The notes under the pieces were generated by a model. It ran no database searches, was not told where the DNA came from, and worked only from the letters and a program-made list of their open reading frames with translations. Shown here piece after piece: positions 24,550-31,127 of a stretch of DNA of 39,501 nt. Made by a program: the position numbers and the translations under genes. Numbering within the stretch: the first letter of the stretch is position 1; each line of letters opens with the position of its first letter. Origin of the DNA: an uncultured Ruminococcus sp. (GTDB lineage: Bacteria; Bacillota; Clostridia; Oscillospirales; Ruminococcaceae); the NCBI GenBank assembly GCA_945868475.1, contig CAMBLM010000015.1, forward strand, positions 1-39,501, read 5' to 3'.

Positions 24550-25116
24550 ATGAAATTTATTTCAAAAATCATATCAAAAATTCCTACCGCAAATAGTGAT
24601 TGGGTTAGAATTAGTCTTTCGCTTTTCCTTACTGGAATATCTTTTTTGATAGTTGATTTGATATTTTTAAAAGAAACTAACGATACAAAAATTATGGTTA
24701 TTTCGTCTTTTTGTATGGCAATTGCTTTATTTTGTTTTCCTTATGGTGACAAAGATAAACTTATTATTTCAATTACAAAATTTACATTTTATTTAATTTA
24801 TCTCGTTATTACTGTAATAGCAACTATTTTTTGGCTTTCTGATATTTCCCAAAACAACATTAGTACATTATCGTCTATTATTGTTGCTATAATGCTTATT
24901 ATTTTAATCAATATAACATTAAAACCATTATTTCAAGCAATCGGATCAGTAAGTACAAGAATTAAAGATGTCGCTGAACAAAATAGGGATGGTCATGTAT
25001 CTACTATATTCAAAGGCATTTTTTCCAATATAAGTATTGTTACAGCTTTTCTCATTTCCATATTGACAATAATTAATACGCTCGTTGACATACTAAAAAA
25101 TATCGGTGCGATATAA
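24550..25116 (+). CDS. hypothetical multi-pass membrane protein, 188 aa
   Basis: I do not recognise the family. The protein has about five hydrophobic segments (near residues 22-45, 50-66, 72-96, 105-127 and 160-184), with a polar loop around 130-155 (STRIKDVAEQNRDGHVST). No signal peptide or catalytic motif is visible. AAATGGAG precedes the ATG, downstream of a perfect promoter. Codons are strongly AT-biased compared with the core genes, which suggests horizontal acquisition. It stands alone, with about 200 bases to the next gene. An immunity, effector-membrane or regulatory role cannot be told apart from sequence. Confidence 0.7.
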   Translation: MKFISKIISKIPTANSDWVRISLSLFLTGISFLIVDLIFLKETNDTKIMVISSFCMAIALFCFPYGDKDKLIISITKFTFYLIYLVITVIATIFWLSDISQNNISTLSSIIVAIMLIILINITLKPLFQAIGSVSTRIKDVAEQNRDGHVSTIFKGIFSNISIVTAFLISILTIINTLVDILKNIGAI

Positions 25117-25315
25117 AATTGACCTTTAGTTTACTATTCAATATAAGTGTAAAGTTCGCTTACATAATTACATAGTTTATAAAAGATTTGAGTTTATTTT
25201 TAATTGTGGCGCACCATTCGACAATTCACCAAATTTTCATTTAATTGGCACAAATTAAACATGATTATCTTTTATTATGAAATTAATCTTAAATATAGAA
25301 AGAGAGGATAACCTT

Positions 25316-25537
25316 ATGAAAAAGAAACCCGATTTTACCTATTTAAATGAAAATGGGAAAAAAGTATGTGGTTCAGCAGCATTCAACCATTTTGTTCATT
25401 CTGTTTGTGGTGGAGTTGAAGAATATAATAAACTTATCGGCATGGAAACTTTAAAAAATTTTTACGAACTTATTGAAGATAATATCAACTCAGAAATTGA
25501 AGCACAATCTAAACGTAGCAACATTAAAATCGGATAA
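25316..25537 (+). CDS. small hypothetical protein, 73 aa
   Basis: The start is the ATG at 25316, with AGAGAGGATAACCTT upstream; a longer frame from 25277 lacks a site. The product is a soluble 73-residue protein with two Cys (KKVCGSAAFNHF and HSVCGGVEEYN) and a helical C-terminal half. I do not recognise it. A strong terminator follows directly, so it is a complete transcription unit end. AT-rich codon use matches its accessory neighbours. Confidence 0.6.
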   Translation: MKKKPDFTYLNENGKKVCGSAAFNHFVHSVCGGVEEYNKLIGMETLKNFYELIEDNINSEIEAQSKRSNIKIG

Positions 25538-25541
25538 CCTC

Positions 25542-25579
25542 AAGCCGCTTGTGTATGAAAATATATAAGCGGCTTTTTT
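25542..25579 (+). terminator. terminator of the 73-aa gene
   Basis: AAGCCGCTT (25542-25550) pairs with AAGCGGCTT (25567-25575), and the inner bases extend the stem to about 15 bp with G-U pairs around a GAAA loop. TTTTTT follows. Confidence 0.88.
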
Positions 25580-25663
25580 ATACATAAAAAACAATTTTAT
25601 CTATCATTTAGTTCTAAAACTGTGTACCTGCTTTATTTGTGAATTGGTCAAATCTCGCTTTCT

Positions 25664-25961
25664 TCATTCAATCCAAAATGTAGCAACACTTGCTATTTCA
25701 GGGTTTTGCCATTCTAAATAGCACCAAGCTGCAATAATGTCACAAAAGAACCTATCTACATCTTTAACTGTCCCCCAACCGTTATCGAATTCGTACTGTT
25801 TGTACTTATTTGGGTTTGTCTGAAGCTCATTTAAACCTTCCTTAATGTAAGGTATAACGTCAACACATAATCCATTATTCTCACAGTTTCGTAACCGTCA
25901 AATACTACGTGACTGCACACATCTAAAAATCCGTGGTAAGGATTACTTTTATTTTAGCCAT
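25664..25961 (-). pseudogene. frameshifted remnant downstream of the AAA ATPase
   Basis: One base after the ATPase stop an ATG (25961) opens MAKIKVILTTDF and stops. The coding signal then continues in a second frame (NPYHGFLDVCSHVVFDGYET) and a third (VIPYIKEGLNELQTNPNKYK, then YEFDNGWGTVKDVDRFF to a stop at 25664). Two frameshifts are needed to join them, so this is a decayed gene of about 100 codons or a join of two fragments. I do not recognise the family; the NGWGTVKD segment resembles small Firmicute phage or accessory proteins. It was probably the co-translated partner of the ATPase. Confidence 0.5.
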
Positions 25962-25962
25962 A

Positions 25963-27372
25963 TCACTCACCAGCCTCTATAAATGCAAGTGCAATCTCAG
26001 AGTTATTGGTTCGCTCATAAAGCGGCTCATCCTGCTCGCCGAGAATGATATCACGATAGTAAAAATCTCTGAGATTATTGTTTGTCTTCACATTAGTAAG
26101 ACGTATATATCGGTTTTCAGGATTAGTGGTAGTGAATGCAACAAAGCCCTTATCAAGAGTTTCAAGCGGTCTGAGATTATGCGATGTGAAAATCAATTGA
26201 CCTTTGCCCTTTTCGGAAATGATTCGGAGAATTTCTCCAAGCAAATACTCAAACACGCCAGAATCCAACTCATCAACAGCAACTGTAATTGAAGCTGAAT
26301 TATACATAACTATCAAAAGCTGTAATATGGATACTATTTTCTTTATTCCTTCAGATTCATATTTCAAGGGTATTTCCTTGCTGTTCTTTCCTGATACAAG
26401 CTGTATCCTGCAGCCGGTTTGTCCGTTGGACATAAGCTGTTCGCCTAATTTTTTCACATAAATATTGAGCCCTGGAACAAGCTGTTCAAGCACGATGTTC
26501 ATTCGTTTGATAACTTTGCATACCGTTTCGTATAATTCACCCTGAATGACCGTAACATCATTGAGGTTTATCGGTATGCTGCCTAATGATGTTTTTCCGT
26601 CCTCGGTCAATCTGTATGTCAAAGGCAGCGCATTAAATTGTATCAAACCTGTACTTTTGGTATCAATAACAAACAACTCATAATTTCCGTACCATATCAG
26701 ACGTTCAAAAAGGCTCAGATATGCAGATTTACCGTCACCATCCGATTCGCTGTCATTCTTCCGTAAAGCGTTAAGCATAGCTTTAGAGAATAGAAACGAT
26801 GTTGAAGATTCCTGAGCGATTCTTTTTGCAACAAGCAGTGAAGTGGTTATATCCTTATCACTTCCGCAGAGCATCTTAAACTTGGTATTTGGCACAAAAA
26901 CTGCGTCTGTGTCTGTGTTGGCTATAACAGACATCTGCGCATTTTCGGCATCGTTCTTGTAAGAACAGGAAAGCTTTTCATTGAAAACAGTTGTCTTGTA
27001 ATGTATATCACCGTTCACATCGTCAATATTTCTGTCCGATTCGTCTATATCCTTGCGAATACTAAGCTGATATATAGCAGTATATTCTGTCTTGTCTGCC
27101 TGTACACTGAATGTATATTTGATTGTTGCCGAGTTTGCATCAACATTTATGCAGTCAGAAAAGTAAACAGGAAGCTTTTTACCAGACAAAAGATGCTTCA
27201 AAAGAGAAATAGCATCAATCATTGCAGTTTTTCCCGAACCGTTTTGGCCATACAACCCCACAACGCTTGCAGCATAATTTTTACGGGGATTGTCAAAGCG
27301 AAGTGTTCCGTGTGCCACGTTCTTGAAATCAGATATCTCTATCTCTTCAATTCGTACAAAATGCTTTTCCAT
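25963..27372 (-). CDS. AAA family ATPase (AAA_15/RloA-like)
   Basis: The 469-residue protein is a DNA-repair/defence-type ABC-like ATPase. IEISDFKNVAHGTLRF opens it in the manner of SMC/RecF-like ATPases, Walker A is GQNGSGKT (residues 42-49), and the C-terminal half has a Walker B-like ITVAVDELDSGVFEYLLGEI and the switch TSHNLRPLETL. Between them is a long insert with helices. It lacks an obvious nuclease or TOPRIM domain, which relatives such as RloA take from a partner. The downstream partner is decayed here. AAAGGAGG precedes the ATG. A phage-defence or stress role is inference from the family. Confidence 0.8.
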   Translation of the reverse strand: MEKHFVRIEEIEISDFKNVAHGTLRFDNPRKNYAASVVGLYGQNGSGKTAMIDAISLLKHLLSGKKLPVYFSDCINVDANSATIKYTFSVQADKTEYTAIYQLSIRKDIDESDRNIDDVNGDIHYKTTVFNEKLSCSYKNDAENAQMSVIANTDTDAVFVPNTKFKMLCGSDKDITTSLLVAKRIAQESSTSFLFSKAMLNALRKNDSESDGDGKSAYLSLFERLIWYGNYELFVIDTKSTGLIQFNALPLTYRLTEDGKTSLGSIPINLNDVTVIQGELYETVCKVIKRMNIVLEQLVPGLNIYVKKLGEQLMSNGQTGCRIQLVSGKNSKEIPLKYESEGIKKIVSILQLLIVMYNSASITVAVDELDSGVFEYLLGEILRIISEKGKGQLIFTSHNLRPLETLDKGFVAFTTTNPENRYIRLTNVKTNNNLRDFYYRDIILGEQDEPLYERTNNSEIALAFIEAGE

Positions 27373-27403
27373 AAAGACAGCCTCCTTTTTGTCATCTCCT
27401 TAT

Positions 27404-27431
27404 AGTATATACATCTTCTCAAGATAATCAA
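27404..27431 (-). promoter_or_regulatory. promoter of the AAA_15 ATPase gene
   Basis: On the minus strand there is a -35 box TTGATT (27426-27431), a 16-bp spacer holding the palindrome ATCTTGAGAAGAT, and a -10 box TATACT (27404-27409). The palindrome could be an operator. Confidence 0.6.
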
Positions 27432-27544
27432 TATATATTTTAAAAAATGATACAAAATATATCGTTTCATAAAGATATCATCAAATTATGATATAAAGCA
27501 ATTTCATTCTCACTAAAAATCATCTGTCCTTTTCTTGAATAACG

Positions 27545-27600
27545 GCTATGTTGCAAAATCAACTATATTAGCATAAAAGTCCACCGCTATTGACATTATT
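27545..27600 (+). repeat. upstream repeat, copy 2 (shared with 24446-24500)
   Basis: GCTATGTTGCAA, then TCCACC and TATTGACATTATT, match copy 1. It continues into TTGACATTATTGTCAA, a palindrome that copy 1 lacks. Confidence 0.5.
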
Positions 27601-27613
27601 GTCAATATTTGTA

Positions 27614-27642
27614 TTGATTTTTCACACTAAATCTGTTATAGT
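27614..27642 (+). promoter_or_regulatory. promoter ahead of the decayed ORF and the 156-aa gene
   Basis: There is a -35 box TTGATT (27614-27619), a 17-bp spacer and a -10 box TATAGT (27637-27642). A second TATAAT lies five bases further on. Confidence 0.55.
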
Positions 27643-27750
27643 ATAATTAGAGTATATAAGAATATCAGCAAAATAGGAGCGGGACGAATCTGCCTTGTAG
27701 TCAAAATGGGTATAATCTATCATTTTTGTTGCATTAAAGCTATATCTTGA

Positions 27751-27927
27751 CGATTATATTACATATTTCGATGCAGAAAGTATAGAAAAAGTATCCAAGG
27801 CACAGATATCCAAAACTTGTATGGGTGTTTTAACGATAACAACTTTGTTGATGAACGCAAAAAAACAAATATTAAGTTGACACTTGTTCAGGCAGAACTA
27901 GAACAAGATGTGCTTACTACTATGTGA
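27751..27927 (+). pseudogene. C-terminal remnant of an unrecognised protein
   Basis: An open frame without a start codon follows a TGA at 27748-27750 and ends at 27927. It contains NDNNFVDERKKTNIKLT and ends in QAELEQDVLTTM. A second frame in the same stretch reads YFDAESIEKVSKAQISKT, so a frameshift lies between them. I do not recognise it. Its stop lies just before the next gene, which was probably its operon partner. Confidence 0.4.
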
Positions 27928-27935
27928 GGATAACT

Positions 27936-28406
27936 ATGAATAAAAATCTTACTAAACTAATTAATAAAAAAACTTATAAGTTATATAATGATAATTACAC
28001 CAAAGATGAATTCAAAGAAAAAAGGAGAGAATTGATTATATATTTACACGAGTTTTATAGTCAAGAACATAGCATAAAAAGCTTACAAAAAAGACTACAT
28101 TTTATTAATAACGTAGAAAATCAATATACAGGAATACTTAATTCCATAATTACGGGTTTAATATCAACTTTAATTGTTTATACTTTCATAGATGACAAAT
28201 TTAATTTCAGGATTATATTTACAGAAATACTTAATGGCTTTTCTCAGGTCATTAATTCAAATGCTAATTTATTTATAATTATATTGTTCCTTTTTATTTT
28301 ATTGTCATTTTTTATATTGTTATTATTAATTGTATGTTCTCCAATAATAGCACTTCTTGTTACAATGTTTATCGATATGTCAAATAAAAAGGATGATTTT
28401 TTTTGA
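27936..28406 (+). CDS. hypothetical membrane protein, 156 aa
   Basis: The start is the ATG at 27936, after GTGAGGATAACT; a GTG four codons upstream overlaps the ribosome binding site. The N-terminal 70 residues are basic and helical (KKTYKLYNDNYTKDEFKEKR), followed by two or three membrane helices (about 75-95 and 110-145). The family is not recognised. It is very AT-rich, like the neighbours, and lies next to a decayed gene in an accessory region. A short frame of 36 codons overlaps its stop. Confidence 0.65.
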   Translation: MNKNLTKLINKKTYKLYNDNYTKDEFKEKRRELIIYLHEFYSQEHSIKSLQKRLHFINNVENQYTGILNSIITGLISTLIVYTFIDDKFNFRIIFTEILNGFSQVINSNANLFIIILFLFILLSFFILLLLIVCSPIIALLVTMFIDMSNKKDDFF

Positions 28407-28513
28407 CATACGATATAGAGCGAAAACTTATAATAAAATCAATGGGGATAAATAAAATTTCATTCAAACAAAAGATACATAAGGTTAATGCTAAAAGTAA
28501 AAAAATCAGATAA
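28403..28513 (+). CDS. possible 36-aa basic peptide overlapping the preceding stop (TTGA)
   Basis: A TTG at 28403 overlaps the TGA of the membrane-protein gene, with AAGGATG upstream. The frame reads MTYDIERKLIIKSMGINKIS and goes on as a Lys-rich tail (KVNAKSKKIR). This is weak but consistent with translational coupling. The base bias toward A alone could produce it. The stretch 28514-28629 shows no gene. Confidence 0.35.
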   Translation: MTYDIERKLIIKSMGINKISFKQKIHKVNAKSKKIR

Positions 28514-28629
28514 ACCTTCAATTTAATGCCAATTTTGAATGTTAGGCAAACTGTATCCTACATTAATTACCCTTTAAGCATCATTCATACACAGGTTCTG
28601 CCTTTTCTTAAATATAAATTATGACCCAA

Positions 28630-28664
28630 ACAGTACGCATACCATAAAGAATGCGGACTGTTTT
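28630..28664 (+). terminator. likely terminator after the 156-aa gene
   Basis: ACAGTACGCAT (28630-28640) pairs with ATGCGGACTGT (28651-28661) with one mismatch, followed by TTT. It lies between convergent genes and may act in both directions. Confidence 0.5.
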
Positions 28665-28693
28665 ATATATCCTCGACCAAGCAATAAAGCTTT

Positions 28694-29986
28694 TTATATC
28701 AAAAACGCAGCATAAAGCGGTATGGAAATAACATCTTCTGTCTTTCCGAAATTCTTCTGTGAAAGCCGAATAGCCAGATTAGGAGAAAACTTCTGTGAGA
28801 ACACACTGAGACTTCTTGAACGGACGTGTTCTCCCTTTTTGACTTCGACTGCGTAAATCTCGTCGTCTTTTTGGAGAACAAAATCCAGTTCAGCCTGCGA
28901 ATTGGCTGTTGACCAGTAGTAAAGCGGATAACCTTTGGCTGCGAACTGCTGCGCAACGTAATTTTCCGTAACCGCTCCCATAAAGATATTCGCTTCACCA
29001 GAAAGAATAGTATTGACCGACATCTTAGACTTGTTTACAAGCAGACCGACATCGGACATATACACTTTGAAAGCGGTCTGGTCCGCATAAACGGCCAGAG
29101 GATGCATTCCCTGGTCGATTCGCTGACATTCAAGTATGACACCTGCCTGTTTGAGCCAGTCAAGAGATGCTCCGAATATAGATGCCGAGCCGCCTTTCTG
29201 GACGACTTTATACTGAAATTTCTTATTGTCCTTGGCAAGCTGTGCGGGAATGGAGTTATAGCAAGCTCTGATTTTCACAGTTTCGGTATTGCTTGCATAT
29301 TTGGCCATATCAGCAGTATAGTTGTCTATAATACTTGTCTGAACAAGGCTGGCATCTATATATGAATTTGTTTCCACGAATGACTTGACAGCCTCTGGCA
29401 TTCCTCCAACAATAAGATAATCATAGTACAGAGAAACAGCCTTTTTGTGAAGAGCCTCATTCATAGGTTCAATGCTGTTATAGCAGCGTTTTATTTCATC
29501 ACAAAGCATATCATTGCCCGTTGCCCACATAAACTCCTCAAAATCGAGAGGAAAAAGCTGAATAATATTCACCTTTCCGACTGGGAACGATGTCTTGTTT
29601 CGGTTTATAGCTACTCCAAGCAGGCTTCCTGCCGCCGCGATATGATATTCGGGAGCTTCCTCACAAAAATATTTTAGGGACGTGGCTGCACGTTCACAGG
29701 ACTGGATTTCATCAAGAATAACAAGAGTATCATTGGGGAGAATACGCTCTCCCGCCTCTGCTTCAAGGCATTTGATGAGACGCTTGGGGTCAATGTCACC
29801 ATCAAACATTGATGCCGCTGTTTCATTACTTTCAAGGTTTATATATACCACGTTTTTATAGTTTGCTTTACCGAATTCACGAAGAATATATGTCTTTCCG
29901 ACCTGTCTTGCCCCATTCAGGATAAGAGGCTTTCGGGTCGCGCTGTTCTTCCAGTTGATAAGCTGGCCAGTTACCTTTCTAATCAT
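28694..29986 (-). CDS. AAA ATPase with DUF4143 domain
   Basis: The 430-residue protein belongs to the AAA_14/DUF4143 group common in gut bacteria. Walker A is GARQVGKT (residues 25-32) and Walker B is TLVILDEIQSCERA, followed by sensor AAGSLLGVA. The C-terminal DUF4143 part ends in a PD-(D/E)xK-like stretch: ELDFVLQKDDEIYAVEVKKG has the Glu, Asp and ExK pattern. This suggests a nuclease-like fold, though activity is unproven. GGAGT precedes the ATG, and the promoter is at 30022-30050. The function of the family is not known; members are often horizontally spread. GC is closer to the core genes than its neighbours. Confidence 0.9.
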   Translation of the reverse strand: MIRKVTGQLINWKNSATRKPLILNGARQVGKTYILREFGKANYKNVVYINLESNETAASMFDGDIDPKRLIKCLEAEAGERILPNDTLVILDEIQSCERAATSLKYFCEEAPEYHIAAAGSLLGVAINRNKTSFPVGKVNIIQLFPLDFEEFMWATGNDMLCDEIKRCYNSIEPMNEALHKKAVSLYYDYLIVGGMPEAVKSFVETNSYIDASLVQTSIIDNYTADMAKYASNTETVKIRACYNSIPAQLAKDNKKFQYKVVQKGGSASIFGASLDWLKQAGVILECQRIDQGMHPLAVYADQTAFKVYMSDVGLLVNKSKMSVNTILSGEANIFMGAVTENYVAQQFAAKGYPLYYWSTANSQAELDFVLQKDDEIYAVEVKKGEHVRSRSLSVFSQKFSPNLAIRLSQKNFGKTEDVISIPLYAAFLI

Positions 29987-30021
29987 ATAGGCTGTACTCC
30001 TTTCGGCTTTTTATTATAACC

Positions 30022-30050
30022 AGTATATCATCTTTATACTTTTAAGTCAA
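30022..30050 (-). promoter_or_regulatory. promoter of the AAA/DUF4143 gene
   Basis: On the minus strand there is a -35 box TTGACT (30045-30050), a 17-bp spacer and a -10 box TATACT (30022-30027), 36 bases before the ATG. Confidence 0.8.
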
Positions 30051-30134
30051 GAAAAATATTATATTCAATTATTTTTATTGACTTAATTATCGACTGATAT
30101 TATTATCCATATTCACCCCGAACATCAAAACATT

Positions 30135-30177
30135 AAAAAAGTGCTTTCCTGCACTCTGCTATAAGCTTGGAAAGCAC
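30135..30177 (-). terminator. terminator of the ICE-type small gene
   Basis: GTGCTTTCC (30141-30149) pairs with GGAAAGCAC (30169-30177); TTTTTT follows on the minus strand. It lies 37 bases after the stop of the 97-aa gene. Confidence 0.8.
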
Positions 30178-30213
30178 AAACACTTTTACGGTAACAAACC
30201 ATATCACGTTAAA

Positions 30214-30507
30214 TCAATATTCTTCGGCAAACATAATCGTTGTGTAGCTTCTGTCCCATTCTGTAATAATATAAATTTTCCCTTGTGAGGTTTGGTATGA
30301 CGCCAGGATTCTTCCTTCTCCAGTCGCTAAAGCCTCATCATTCATATCTTTATCTTCCTGATGCTCCATATCTGACCAGTCCCTTACACAATATCTGATG
30401 AAAGCTCCCATAATCTCTTCCTCGAACAGCGGATTATCGTATAATGCTTCTGAGATGCCATAGGTCAAAACCACTCTTCCCAATTCAAATGTACAGAAAG
30501 AATTCAT
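30214..30507 (-). CDS. small mobile-element protein, 97 aa (gut ICE/plasmid family)
   Basis: The protein resembles a family common on conjugative elements and plasmids of gut Firmicutes: an N-terminal 'F-LGRVVLTYGISEAL' (others read LGRLVATRGVND), a middle DWSDMEHQEDKDMNDEAL and an end IYIITEWDRSYTTIMFAEEY. Function is unknown. The match is from memory of the pattern, so identity is moderate. GGAGGTGCAG precedes the ATG. It lies next to the integrase fragment, which supports the mobile context. Confidence 0.75.
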   Translation of the reverse strand: MNSFCTFELGRVVLTYGISEALYDNPLFEEEIMGAFIRYCVRDWSDMEHQEDKDMNDEALATGEGRILASYQTSQGKIYIITEWDRSYTTIMFAEEY

Positions 30508-30557
30508 AATAACTGCACCTCCTGATTTCTATTTTGATAAATATAGATTAAGCTAAT

Positions 30558-30956
30558 TTATATGCACTTTGTCTGTGTATCATATATATTGTTAAGTATG
30601 CTGTCACAGGTCTTTTTTGTCTTTTGCGTCAAGTGCTGATAGATATCAAGCGTAATTTGTACGCTCTTATGTCCAAGTCTTGTCTGTACATACTTTGGGT
30701 CAGCACCATTGTCAAGCAGCATTGTACAGTGAGTATGCCGCAAAGAATGAAAATCAAATTCGGGAAATCCAAGCTGATTATGGATTATCGAGGATGTATG
30801 CTGCATAGTTCGAGGCTGAATATATGTACCGTCCTCTCTTTTGCACACAAAATTGATTTTCTTGCCTTTGTCGTTAGTGCTGATGATTCTTGTACCTTTT
30901 TCCTCATAATAAAAGGTATATTCGGTATCAAGATAATATATATTTTTATTCGGTGA
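30558..30956 (-). pseudogene. 5'-truncated tyrosine integrase
   Basis: An open frame of 133 codons without a start codon, preceded in frame by a TAA, holds only the C-terminal half of a site-specific tyrosine recombinase. FDFHSLRHTHCTMLLDNGA contributes the second Arg and His, LGHKSVQITLDIYQHLT the third His and the nucleophile Tyr. The first catalytic Arg and the N-terminal DNA-binding domains are missing. A 20-residue unrelated tail (LLEVNNKYHEISYEIITE) lies just upstream on the same strand, ending near 30957. The truncation implies that an integrative element was lost or rearranged here. Confidence 0.8.
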
Positions 30957-31127
30957 TTATTTCATAACTGATTTCGTGGTACTTATTGTTGACTTCAAGG
31001 AGCGAAATATCATAACTTTAGTGCAGGTTCTTATGTTACATTGACTTTTTTCACCCAAAAAGGTGATGACATTTTTTTAAATATGTGATAATATAAAGAA
31101 AACTGGCGAATTATGAGGTGATCGGTA

